NCBI RefSeq assembly: GCF_003286125.1
Contig: NZ_QMED01000010.1
Location: 99,779 to 163,778, forward strand
Direction of reading: 5' to 3'
From: Algibacillus agarilyticus
GTDB taxonomy: Bacteria; Pseudomonadota; Gammaproteobacteria; Enterobacterales; Alteromonadaceae
DNA: 64,000 bases
Below the pieces are notes generated by a model that searched no databases, was not told the DNA's origin, and saw nothing but the letters and a program-made list of their open reading frames with translations. Position numbers and translations under genes: made by a program. This document shows positions 46,864 through 55,820 of the stretch, piece after piece; within the stretch, counting starts at the first letter, position 1; each line of letters starts with the position of its first letter.

Positions 46864-48750
46864 TTAATTGAAATTGCTCAATTCATTAATAGCGTGATTT
46901 AAATAGACTCCTTGGCCACCATCAATGTTTAATGATTTAAGTTGCTGCCATTCATCTGCATTTTCAATACCATAACCAAAAACCCGCACGTTGCCGCCAC
47001 TGCAATTAGCTAATAAGCTACGAATAAATAATTGATTTTCAGGATGTTGCTCAATATTGCGAATTAAACTGGAATGCAACTTTATATAAGCAATCGGGTG
47101 CTGTTTTATGTAACTCGAATTAATAACGTACTGGCCCACGTGATCAACCAATAACCTCACGCCTAATCGACTCAACTTTAAAAAAATAGGCTGTAACCGT
47201 TCATTCTGCTGAAACAAATTATATTCATTAAACTCTAAAATAAGGCGATCACAATACTGTTCATTAGCACGCAAAAAATCAAGCAACCAAGTAAAAAAAG
47301 CGGGTTCAAGTAACGAATCAATACTGATGTTTAAACTGCTGCTTTCAGCACTGCTACTGTCTTGATGAAAAAGATTAAATAATTTTTTTAATGCCTGCTG
47401 TTCTATCTTACTTTGCAAACCACATTTAAAAGCCATGGGTAAAAACAGTCCGGCTTGTAGCAATTTTCCTTCTGCGTCACGCACTCTTAAAGTTGCCTCT
47501 TGATGATGTATGGCATTATCTTTAGCGGACAGAATGGGTTGAAAATATAACGTAAAGCTCTCTTGCGCTAAAGCATTTTCTAAAAATGTACGCCACTTAA
47601 GTGAGCCCATAATCAACTCTTGCGGTTTAGCATCATTTTCATACATAAACCAGCCTACATGACCTTGCAGCTGCGCAGTACGTAACGCCATATCCGCTTC
47701 CGACAAAACTTGATAAGCCTTATCGTTGCAATTAAAACGCGCGATACCAATATGAAAAAAGCTATCCGACTCGATGGATTGAGGTAAAGCAACACGTTGA
47801 ATAGAACGAACTAAGGCATCGGCAAATTTAATGATTTCACGTTCATTAACCCCTTGTAACAAGACCGCTATTTCAGCATAAGCGCGTCGAGCTAATAAAG
47901 GCTCAGGCGAAATACGCAAGGTTTGATTCAACACACCAATGATCTGACTCAATAACTGATGCGCTTGCTCACTGCCGTATTCATTTTCGATACGATCAAG
48001 TTCTTGAATATGAACTAATAAAATGGCGCCACCCATACTATTTTCTTCATCAACTAAAGCCGCATCAAACCGGTGATCAAAGAACAAGCGATTACCAATG
48101 CCTAATTCAGGGTCTAAAAAGGTTTGGCTACGAATAAACTTATCAATTCTATTTTGCTCTTTACGATTCCAAGCAAGTTCGTCTAATAACGAATCGACTA
48201 ACACGACAACCGAGCGATACTTAATATGTTCAGAACGGCGCTTCGCAATGCCTAATTTACGCGCTTTACGTTCAAGTTTTCTGAACTTACTTTCAATGGT
48301 ATTTGAAACGATCGAAACAATAACAGCTAAAATAAACGAAAATAAAAACAAACAAGCCAAATTTTTTAAGATGAAATGAGCTGATACTTGGGCATAACTC
48401 AGTGTTATCGTCCCACCGGTTACATTGATTTGATAAGTGCTTTGCCAGTCAAGTTTGCTGATAGGCGAGAGTTCAAAATGATAGACAAGTTCAGTTGTCG
48501 TGTAAGATAACGAGTTAATCCCCTGAAAAAGCCCATTTTTTTGTGCGGCTTCATGCGTTAAGGTAGGCCAATTAAACTGAACTTTTTCTATTTGATTTAT
48601 TTGCGCTTGAATAGCCGAATTACGTTCTCCGGCATGAATAAGCACAAACGATAACCACACAATAACTAAAAAGCCAACCAAGGCACTAATAATATAGTTA
48701 CGCCATAACCTAATCGCCCTGACCGACGTTTTAAGTGGTAATTTTTTCAT
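46864..48750 (-). CDS. mshH: CsrD/MshH-like protein with degenerate GGDEF and EAL domains
   Basis: 628-residue inner-membrane protein: helices at about 18-38 and 127-148 flank a periplasmic region; then a HAMP-like helix, a GGDEF-like domain (about 210-370) and an EAL-like domain (about 385-628). The catalytic motifs are missing: the GGDEF position reads RAYAEIAVL, and the EAL motif reads EATLR with other EAL residues changed. This matches CsrD, which controls turnover of CsrB/CsrC sRNAs rather than c-di-GMP. In Vibrio the homolog mshH heads the MSHA locus, as here but with an intervening opposite-strand gene. Confidence 0.9.
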   Translation of the reverse strand: MKKLPLKTSVRAIRLWRNYIISALVGFLVIVWLSFVLIHAGERNSAIQAQINQIEKVQFNWPTLTHEAAQKNGLFQGINSLSYTTTELVYHFELSPISKLDWQSTYQINVTGGTITLSYAQVSAHFILKNLACLFLFSFILAVIVSIVSNTIESKFRKLERKARKLGIAKRRSEHIKYRSVVVLVDSLLDELAWNRKEQNRIDKFIRSQTFLDPELGIGNRLFFDHRFDAALVDEENSMGGAILLVHIQELDRIENEYGSEQAHQLLSQIIGVLNQTLRISPEPLLARRAYAEIAVLLQGVNEREIIKFADALVRSIQRVALPQSIESDSFFHIGIARFNCNDKAYQVLSEADMALRTAQLQGHVGWFMYENDAKPQELIMGSLKWRTFLENALAQESFTLYFQPILSAKDNAIHHQEATLRVRDAEGKLLQAGLFLPMAFKCGLQSKIEQQALKKLFNLFHQDSSSAESSSLNISIDSLLEPAFFTWLLDFLRANEQYCDRLILEFNEYNLFQQNERLQPIFLKLSRLGVRLLVDHVGQYVINSSYIKQHPIAYIKLHSSLIRNIEQHPENQLFIRSLLANCSGGNVRVFGYGIENADEWQQLKSLNIDGGQGVYLNHAINELSNFN

Positions 48751-49149
48751 CCCTAAATACTCAAAAAAGTGATTAACAATAAGTTAAATCTAGTTGAACA
48801 AATAATAAACAGCAACTACCTTTTCAGCTTATAAACTAACATTTCACACTGCTGATTATCGTCATTTAATTTAACTAAATCATAGCACTTTAAATCATCG
48901 CGCTTATCACAAAACCGATCAAAGCTTATGCCTAGGGCGTGTTCTTAATCTTATTTCACAGACTTTTCATCTGACTTACGCATTTAGATCGTCACCTAAT
49001 TTGGTAAAACATTAACCAGCAACTAAAATATATCCAAATGACTTCAAGATGTAAGACTCTGAACTCGCATCTTGAAGTCACTTGGGTATACATTTATCAA
49101 TCTTTTTATCATGTGATTTCGTGTTTTATAACAACTTAGGCATCCATAA
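48751..49149. other. 399-nt non-coding gap
   Basis: I see no gene. AT-rich spacer between two divergent genes, so promoters for both should lie here. It contains the 23-bp imperfect inverted repeat at 49029-49090 listed separately. No tRNA-like or other recognised RNA structure seen. Confidence 0.6.
49029..49090. repeat. Palindromic intergenic repeat with 23-nt arms
   Basis: Left arm 49029-49051 and right arm 49068-49090 are inverted copies (TATAyCCAArTGACTTCAAG plus ATG) with two mismatches and a 16-nt centre. From memory, TATACCCAAGTGACTTCAAG-type repeats recur in marine gammaproteobacterial genomes, so this is probably a dispersed miniature repeat rather than a gene-specific operator. Confidence 0.75.
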
Positions 49150-50049
49150 ATGCAATTAGCTTACTGCTGGCGATTATGTTTACTTTTTCTTATGTTAAGC
49201 CTTTCAGCGCTATCAAGCGCCGCTGACATCATAAAAATAAGCATTGGACAGTCCGAAAAAGATGTACGTAATCAATATACCAACGAAATTTTAACGCAAG
49301 CTTTAAAATTAAGCGCCGAAAGATATGGGCCTTATACTATGCAAGCGATGCAATATGCTGTGCCTAATAATCGTAAATTAAGCTTGTTACAAACAGGCGA
49401 AATACTCAATATCGCGATGGCATTAACCACATTAGAGTGGGAAGAGAAAACCATCCCCATTCGCATTCCTTTGCGGTTAGGCATTCTAAATTACCGATTA
49501 CTGGCGACGCATAAAAACAAACTGCCATTATTTAGCGATATTTCAACCGCTGAAGATTTGAAAAAGCTAACCGTTGGCCTACGTAAATCTTGGGCAACTT
49601 GGACAGTTATGCATCAATTAGGTTTTAAAATTGAAGATGCGTTTTCATACGATGGCATTTTTGGCATGCTCGACAAACAACGCTTTGATTACATCCCCCG
49701 TGGCAGTCATGAAATCGTTGATGAATTAACCTTACGTCAAAAACAATACCCTGAGCTCACGATAGAACCTAAACTTGCTCTCTATATTCCGGCGCCGCTC
49801 TATATGTTTATCTCGCATAAAACACCGCATATAGCCGAGCGTTTAGAATACGGACTAGAAGAAATGGTTAAGCAAGGTTTATTACGCAAAATATTTTATC
49901 GATATTATGCAAAGCATTTAGAAAAAGCAGATTTAGCTAATCGCACAATCATTAATATTGGTAATCCGGTTTTACCGCCAAAAACGCCTTTGCATCGCAA
50001 AGAACTGTGGCTAGATTTCAATAACCTTCAATTACCGCCTCAAAAGTAA
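49150..50049 (+). CDS. Periplasmic solute-binding-like protein, paralog A
   Basis: 299-residue exported protein: signal peptide (about 1-24, ending SSAA) followed by a fold resembling family-3 substrate-binding proteins, with IRIPLRLGILNYRLLATHKNKL and the hinge-like LKKLTVGLRKSWATW segment. The C-terminus carries a conserved NPVLPPKTPLHRKELW. There is no permease, ATPase or kinase nearby, so it may be an orphan sensor-type or binding protein. It is convergent with a clear paralog at 50264-51175. Ligand unknown. Confidence 0.8.
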   Translation: MQLAYCWRLCLLFLMLSLSALSSAADIIKISIGQSEKDVRNQYTNEILTQALKLSAERYGPYTMQAMQYAVPNNRKLSLLQTGEILNIAMALTTLEWEEKTIPIRIPLRLGILNYRLLATHKNKLPLFSDISTAEDLKKLTVGLRKSWATWTVMHQLGFKIEDAFSYDGIFGMLDKQRFDYIPRGSHEIVDELTLRQKQYPELTIEPKLALYIPAPLYMFISHKTPHIAERLEYGLEEMVKQGLLRKIFYRYYAKHLEKADLANRTIINIGNPVLPPKTPLHRKELWLDFNNLQLPPQK

Positions 50050-50263
50050 TTCAACCATGACTCGGCATGATCACCCTCAGCACTTGTATAGTGGGGATCC
50101 ACGTTTTAGGTAAGGGATTAAAAACACCATAAATAGAGGAAACACCAACCTTTGTAAAATGTTCGCTTACGTTTGCAGTGACTTAGCTATCAACACTCAC
50201 TCGGTAATGCCCTCAACTTTAAACCTCGCCCCACCCACGTTCAAATATTAGAGCTCAACAAAA

Positions 50264-51175
50264 TTAGTTTAATTGATACCATAACTCTTTACGATGCAAG
50301 GGCGTTAGCGGAGGTAAAAAAGGATTACTAATTTTAAGTAATCGACGACTATCTAATTGCGCTTGCTGGATCACATCGTTATATTGATCTAAAAACAAAC
50401 GTTGCATGTCTCCACTTTTTATCAGCATCTCAAAGCCAATTTCTAGACGATTGGCAATATCAGGATTGCGTTTAGAAACAAAAGCATACAATGGCGATGT
50501 TAAATGGATGGCGATATTAGGCAGCACAATCACATTTTCTATTTTTCCTTCACGTTGCTGTAATTCGTCAAAAACTTCGTTCACGCCGCGAATTAAAAAA
50601 TCAACTCGTCCTTCATTTAACATCTTGTATAACGAATCTAAGGTTTCTACTTCGAGTAACTTAAAGTTATGCGCTTGCAAGATATCTTTCAAAACCCATT
50701 CACTTTTCAAACCAACCGTAAAAGGTTTTAAATCATCAACGGATTTAATCTGTGAAAAACGAGCCAAAGCGTTTTTATTAATAACCACCAAGCGGTAATT
50801 CAATAATCCCATACGAAAGGGAATGCGTACGGGTATGGTTAAATTTTCAAGTTCAATAGATGTCGCACTAAACATCACATTTAGCGGCCCGTTCTCTGTT
50901 AACAATTTAATTTCAACCGCATTAGGTAAATACCCAGGCTGAATTGATAAATTATAATCGCCAAATTGCGGGCGAGTGATCTCTAACGCTTCCATTAATA
51001 ACTTTATTTTATAATTTTGACGCGAATCTGCAATGTATTCAGAAGGCGCTGCAACAACTTCATAGCTGGAATCACTTATATGCGGAAAATCATCATCTTG
51101 CGCTGCGGTATAACTGACCAAAAGACAAAAATTTAAAAAGAGTATGGTTTTTAGTCTGCCAAGCATCTTTTTCAT
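50264..51175 (-). CDS. Periplasmic solute-binding-like protein, paralog B
   Basis: 303-residue exported protein (signal peptide ending SYTAAQ) homologous to the convergent neighbour at 49150-50049: shared IPVRIPFRMGLLNYRLVV, LKPFTVGLK, RGVNEVFDELQQR and the tail NPFLPPLTPLHRKELW. Divergence is considerable in the middle, so the duplication is not recent. Again no transport partner is adjacent. Start ATG at 51175, preceded by an AT-rich region. Confidence 0.8.
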   Translation of the reverse strand: MKKMLGRLKTILFLNFCLLVSYTAAQDDDFPHISDSSYEVVAAPSEYIADSRQNYKIKLLMEALEITRPQFGDYNLSIQPGYLPNAVEIKLLTENGPLNVMFSATSIELENLTIPVRIPFRMGLLNYRLVVINKNALARFSQIKSVDDLKPFTVGLKSEWVLKDILQAHNFKLLEVETLDSLYKMLNEGRVDFLIRGVNEVFDELQQREGKIENVIVLPNIAIHLTSPLYAFVSKRNPDIANRLEIGFEMLIKSGDMQRLFLDQYNDVIQQAQLDSRRLLKISNPFLPPLTPLHRKELWYQLN

Positions 51176-51348
51176 ATTTCACGAAACCTTATTTATAGCC
51201 AATCTACCTATATTGATTATTACAGATATTTCATGAACTGCATGAAAACACGCTAACATACTCGGATCTGCGAAAAGACAAGTGGCAAGCTGCGAGCTTA
51301 TAAACTATCTTTAAAAAACTGTCTAACGACTAACCAATTAGGGTAAAC

Positions 51349-53166
51349 GTGAGTCGCTCATTCGCTATTTTTTTTACTACTCTTCTCATTTTTGCGCTTG
51401 CGCGCCCCTGCTTGGCGCAAAAAAAAACCTATGACCCGCAAAAAATGTTAGCGGACGCAGAACGATTTCGTACCGTTGATATAGCAAAAGCAGATAAAAT
51501 CGCCAACAACGTATTAAAAATAGCCAATAGGGATAATGATCTCGAGCTTGAAAAACAAACGTTATATGTTTTAGCCATGCTAGCTAAAACCCGAAAAGAA
51601 TATTTTTTAGCCCAACAATATGCGGTTAAATCTGAACGTTTACTTAATGGTGAAGAAGACTACACGTTTACAGTTGATCTATTTCACGCATTAGCAGATA
51701 TAAAACGTTATGTTAAAGATCATGAAGGCAGTTTAGATTACATAACCCGTTCATTAAAAATACTCCTAAACCAAACCATCCCAAATGATTACCCACGTAT
51801 CGTTAACGCTTATATTTTAAAAGGCAGCGTCTATAAAAATAGTAAACAATATCCACAAGCACTCGATGCCTACTTAGAAGCTCAAAAGCATAGCGAAAAA
51901 GTGGGTGAAGACCACCTCAATCTTAGAGTATCGCGCAAATTAGTTGTTATTTATAAACACATGGATAACACCCCTAAAATGATTGAATACTATGAATTAT
52001 TAATTCAATTAACTCAACGACTTCGCCGGTACAAAGATGCGGCTAAATACCAATTTAGCTTAGCTAAAGAGCAAAGACTGCAAGCCGATTATGGCGAGTC
52101 TATCAAAAACGCAAAACAAGCGTTGGCGTATCAATTAGCACAAGGAAACGAAGCAGAAACAGCTAAAATACAAATGCTGCTTTCAATTTCGTATCGCCGC
52201 CTAAGCAGTTACGAAAACGCATTAAACTATGCGCTCAATGCCCTAAAACTCCATGAAAAAATGCATGACTTAAATGGGGTTGCCGCAACAACAAAAGATA
52301 TAGGGCTCATCTACACGCACTTAGATCAATTAGATTCAGCTCGCTCATTCTATAGTCGCTCATTAGACATACCACAAGATGTTGTATCACCTAAAAACCG
52401 TGCTGCTGCTTTGCGTGAAATGGGACTATTGCTCTCTCAAGTGGCAGAAGGGACGAAAGGCTTAGGATTAGCTCAACAAGCACATGCTATTTATGAACGT
52501 TTAGGTGACCAAAAAGGCGCAAATAGCGCACTCAGATACATAGGCCAAATTTACAATTCAATAGGCAAAGTCGAGCAAGCTTATCAAACTTATAAAACGG
52601 TCATTAGAGATGCAAAAGCCATAAATGATACATGGAACGAGGCGACAAGCTTAGTGATGGCGGCAAAATTAATAGCCGAAATACAACCTGAAGAAGCAAA
52701 AAAATTAGCCTTTGCGGGCATTATGATTGCACAAGAAACCGGTACATTATCCGTTTTAGAAGATGCCTATACCGCGTTAATTAATGCTGAAAAACACCTT
52801 AACAATTTTGAACAGGCACTCACTTATGCATTAACCAAAGAAAACGTGGTGAATAAAATAAAAGAAGATCTACTTCATCAGCGAATGGCCGAAATGCAAG
52901 TCATATTAGACACCGAACAGAAAGAGAAGGAGCTCGAAGTTTTGCATCGCAAGCAAGAAATAAACGCGTTAAAATTAGTAAAACAGTCAACTGAAGTTAA
53001 GTTACTTAATCAAGAAAATACAATAGCCAAGCTCAATTTAGAAAACGAACGTTTTTATACGATGTTTATTATGGCTATATTACTGCTACTTTGCTTAACT
53101 CTTGCTTTAATGCATTACCGAACTCGGGTTCACAAAATAAACCAAACAACAATGGATAGTGACTAG
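51349..53166 (+). CDS. TPR repeat membrane protein without output domain
   Basis: 605-residue protein from a GTG start (AGGGT upstream). Signal peptide ends CLAQ. Then about ten TPRs (e.g. ALDAYLEAQKHSEKVGE, QALAYQLAQGNEAETAK) fill residues 40-500, a coiled coil rich in K/E/L lies at about 510-570, and one membrane helix (about 572-590) is followed by only about 15 cytoplasmic residues. In Alteromonadales this periplasmic TPR-coiled coil-TM arrangement is often joined to a GGDEF or kinase domain; here the frame stops first. It may be a natural scaffold or a decayed sensor. Confidence 0.85.
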   Translation: MSRSFAIFFTTLLIFALARPCLAQKKTYDPQKMLADAERFRTVDIAKADKIANNVLKIANRDNDLELEKQTLYVLAMLAKTRKEYFLAQQYAVKSERLLNGEEDYTFTVDLFHALADIKRYVKDHEGSLDYITRSLKILLNQTIPNDYPRIVNAYILKGSVYKNSKQYPQALDAYLEAQKHSEKVGEDHLNLRVSRKLVVIYKHMDNTPKMIEYYELLIQLTQRLRRYKDAAKYQFSLAKEQRLQADYGESIKNAKQALAYQLAQGNEAETAKIQMLLSISYRRLSSYENALNYALNALKLHEKMHDLNGVAATTKDIGLIYTHLDQLDSARSFYSRSLDIPQDVVSPKNRAAALREMGLLLSQVAEGTKGLGLAQQAHAIYERLGDQKGANSALRYIGQIYNSIGKVEQAYQTYKTVIRDAKAINDTWNEATSLVMAAKLIAEIQPEEAKKLAFAGIMIAQETGTLSVLEDAYTALINAEKHLNNFEQALTYALTKENVVNKIKEDLLHQRMAEMQVILDTEQKEKELEVLHRKQEINALKLVKQSTEVKLLNQENTIAKLNLENERFYTMFIMAILLLLCLTLALMHYRTRVHKINQTTMDSD

Positions 53167-53185
53167 CCTCGTATTTTTATTGAAT

Positions 53186-54061
53186 TTACCTAAACCAATC
53201 AACTAAAAAATCAACAAAGAGTTGAATGCGTTTAGTCTTATAACGCGCTTTGGGATACACCAAAGAGACAGGTTGTGAGCTAGATTGCCAATCATCAAAT
53301 ACCGTAACTAACTTGCCATGCTCAAGGTGAGCTTGTGTATATAACGCATTTAAGCGTGCAACCCCTAAACCTGCTAATGCCGCTTGGCAAATCACATGAC
53401 CATTCGCGGCCGCCAACGACCCACTCACATTCACATCCACTTTTTCTTGCGTTTTAGTGTGCTCAAAATGCCATTTTTTAACACTACCACATAAACAGTT
53501 TGCATGAATTAATTGCTTAGGTGTAACAAGTTTTTTGATTTGCGTTAAATACAAAGGGCTGGCAACCACATGTGTAGACAGTTGCATCAGTTCACGACCA
53601 ACCAAAGTTGAATCAACAAGCGCCCCCATACGGATCACTAAATCAAATTGCTCACTTAATAAATCGATTTGATGACTGGTTAAATCGAGCTCAAGCTTTA
53701 TCTGTGGATATCGCAACAAAAAAGCCGTGATCGCCGGTGTTAATATGCGTTCAGCAAACAATCCACCTACCGAATTTAAACGAATAATCCCTGTTTCGTC
53801 ATTTTGCTTTTCATGCAATTGCCGCTCTGCAAGTTGTAAAATATGAGCGGCTCGCTGACATTCATCAAAATACGTTTCGCCTACCTCTGTTAAGCGTATT
53901 TTACGTGTTGTGCGATGTAGCAATGTTGTGCCCAGTGCAGCTTCAAGCTTACTGACTTGCTGAGAAACACGTGCCTTTGACGTATTTAAAAAGATAGCAG
54001 CTTGCGTAAAACTACCCATTTCAACAACTTTAATAAAAGCCATTACATCGGCATTTAGCAT
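53186..54061 (-). CDS. LysR-family transcriptional regulator
   Basis: 291 residues with the winged-helix N-terminus (about 1-60; GSFTQAAIFLNTSKARVSQQVSKLE as recognition helix) and a PBP2-type effector domain (from about 90). The HTH closely resembles the CrgA-like/aldo-keto-reductase-linked LysR group. Divergent from the aldo/keto reductase gene, with a 7-bp inverted repeat in between that could be its operator. Likely regulates that gene; inducer unknown. Confidence 0.93.
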   Translation of the reverse strand: MLNADVMAFIKVVEMGSFTQAAIFLNTSKARVSQQVSKLEAALGTTLLHRTTRKIRLTEVGETYFDECQRAAHILQLAERQLHEKQNDETGIIRLNSVGGLFAERILTPAITAFLLRYPQIKLELDLTSHQIDLLSEQFDLVIRMGALVDSTLVGRELMQLSTHVVASPLYLTQIKKLVTPKQLIHANCLCGSVKKWHFEHTKTQEKVDVNVSGSLAAANGHVICQAALAGLGVARLNALYTQAHLEHGKLVTVFDDWQSSSQPVSLVYPKARYKTKRIQLFVDFLVDWFR

Positions 54062-54080
54062 AGTTTGACTCTTAAGCTTA

Positions 54081-54101
54081 CTGTTAAGTATTAATTAACA
54101 G
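54081..54101. promoter_or_regulatory. Candidate LysR operator
   Basis: CTGTTAA at 54081-54087 and TTAACAG at 54095-54101 form a perfect 7-bp inverted repeat with a 7-nt centre in the divergent lysR/aldo-keto reductase spacer. LysR proteins usually bind interrupted palindromes of this kind containing T-N11-A. Not proven. Confidence 0.5.
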
Positions 54102-54185
54102 TTTATTAATTGTTTAGCTAAAGATACAGCGTTTATAAAAAATTACACTATGCCAACTTAACAAATACACAAAAAGGGCATACAT

Positions 54186-55166
54186 ATGGAAACTCGAATC
54201 TTAGGTAAAAGTGGACTAAAAGCGTCGGTGATCGGTTTAGGTTGCTGGCAATTAGGCGGAGACTTTGGTCCACAAGGTCAACAAAATGCGACGGCGATAT
54301 TAGCCACGGCCGACAAAAATCAAATCTCATTTTGGGATACTGCCGATGTTTATGGTGCGGGTTTAAGTGAAAAAACTATTGGCGAATGGCAAGCAAGCAC
54401 CCCTGCAGAGCGCACCATCGTAACAAAGCTGGGCCGAGATGATTCATTATTTCCGAACAAATATACGCGTGATACGATGCTTGCAAGCATTGAAGGTTCA
54501 CTTGAACGTTTACAACTAAACTGCTTAGATTTAGTGCAATTACATTGCATTCCACCCAAAGCGCTACAAAACGATTCATTATGGCAAATATTAGAAGATT
54601 TTCGCAGCCAAGGATTGATCAAACATTATGGTGCCAGTGTAGAGACCATTGAAGAAGGTTTGAGTTGCTTAGACAAACCAGGCTTAACCTCTTTGCAAAT
54701 TATTTTTAATTTATTCCGCCAAGATGCAATCACCACATTACTGCCACAAGCAGCTGCAGCCGATATCGGTATTATTGTACGCTTACCCCTCGCCAGTGGT
54801 TTACTTAGTGGCAAGTTTGCGCACGACACTCAATTTAGTGAAGGCGACCACCGCCATTACAACAAAGAGGGTGAATTTTTTAATGTTGGCGAAACGTTCT
54901 CTGGTTTACCTTTTGAGCAAGCCATAAAATTGGTTCAACAACTACAAACAATCGCACCCCCAAAATTACCCCTCGCCCAATTTGCATTACGTTGGCTACT
55001 AGACCAACCACAAGTCACCACTGTTATTGCCGGAGCCAGCACGCCAGAGCAAGTTGTACAAAATGCTAAGGCGGCCGCGTTAAAGCCATTATCCGTCGAT
55101 TTACATACTCAACTGCAAACCTTTTATCATGAAAACGTTCGCAGCCAAGTTAGAGGCACTATTTAG
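54186..55166 (+). CDS. Aldo/keto reductase
   Basis: NADPH-dependent oxidoreductase, 326 residues, (beta/alpha)8 barrel. Catalytic tetrad residues are visible: D51 and Y56 in FWDTADVYG, K85 in VTKLG, and H124 in LVQLHC. The NADP-binding VIAGASTPEQVVQNAKAA segment lies near the C-terminus. Closest in style to YajO/YghZ-like or pyridoxal-type AKRs; the substrate is not predictable. Divergent from the LysR gene; its end overlaps the phosphatase gene on the other strand by 8 bp. Confidence 0.94.
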   Translation: METRILGKSGLKASVIGLGCWQLGGDFGPQGQQNATAILATADKNQISFWDTADVYGAGLSEKTIGEWQASTPAERTIVTKLGRDDSLFPNKYTRDTMLASIEGSLERLQLNCLDLVQLHCIPPKALQNDSLWQILEDFRSQGLIKHYGASVETIEEGLSCLDKPGLTSLQIIFNLFRQDAITTLLPQAAAADIGIIVRLPLASGLLSGKFAHDTQFSEGDHRHYNKEGEFFNVGETFSGLPFEQAIKLVQQLQTIAPPKLPLAQFALRWLLDQPQVTTVIAGASTPEQVVQNAKAAALKPLSVDLHTQLQTFYHENVRSQVRGTI

Positions 55167-55650
55167 CCAGCGCTTGCAAATAGTCGGTTTGCTTTGCAAT
55201 GGTTAACGCGCCTGGTTTAACGGCTTTAATTTCGGCTTTAGCCTGTTCATAATCACGACCACGCTCTATTAAGAGTTGAGCGGCTAACGTACCGGTACGA
55301 CCTTGGCCGCCTTGACAATGCAGGGCAACACTTTGACCTTTATCAAGTAATTGATGTACCGTTGATTTTTGACTCGGCCATTCTTGATTAAACGCATCAC
55401 TTGGCGCTTGATGGTCATCAACCGGCGCATAAAACCAAGTAATACCATAACGTTCACAAACGGCAGGCATATCCGCTACATTTAGTTCAGTCATTTCGGT
55501 TTTAGGTGTCAACGACACTAAACCTTTAATGCCTTGCTGGGCAAACTGTGCAATGGTTTCATCTAAAGTGAGATTTTTTGTACCTGGGCAGGGTGTTAAA
55601 TAAATCGCGGCATCATTTTCAATGAGTAATTTATCAGTTGGATGTGTCAT
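55159..55650 (-). CDS. Dual-specificity / tyrosine phosphatase-like protein
   Basis: 163-residue protein of the DSP/CDKN3-like phosphatase fold. The P-loop CxxGxxGR reads CQGGQGRTG, with C112 and R118; an acid candidate is D78/D79 in APVDDHQAP. No signal peptide, so cytoplasmic. These small bacterial phosphatases have uncertain targets. Its 3' end overlaps the aldo/keto reductase gene tail to tail. Confidence 0.9.
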   Translation of the reverse strand: MTHPTDKLLIENDAAIYLTPCPGTKNLTLDETIAQFAQQGIKGLVSLTPKTEMTELNVADMPAVCERYGITWFYAPVDDHQAPSDAFNQEWPSQKSTVHQLLDKGQSVALHCQGGQGRTGTLAAQLLIERGRDYEQAKAEIKAVKPGALTIAKQTDYLQALAK

Positions 55651-55820
55651 GTGGATCTTATATTCAAAGTCATAATAGAGCGCACTAGTTTATACGCAAT
55701 CGATTATTAATTACATCCCGTTCTGGCGCATATCGTTTCTATCTTTCATACTCAAAGCGCAGTCATATTTAAATCGCGGTAAAATAAGAATTCACAGAGA
55801 CACCAACCTAGGGTATCGAA

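Noticed and set aside
46864-48750. The mshH-like gene as an active diguanylate cyclase or phosphodiesterase
   Set aside because: The GGDEF position is RAYAEI and the EAL motif is EATLR, so both catalytic sites look lost, consistent with CsrD-type proteins.
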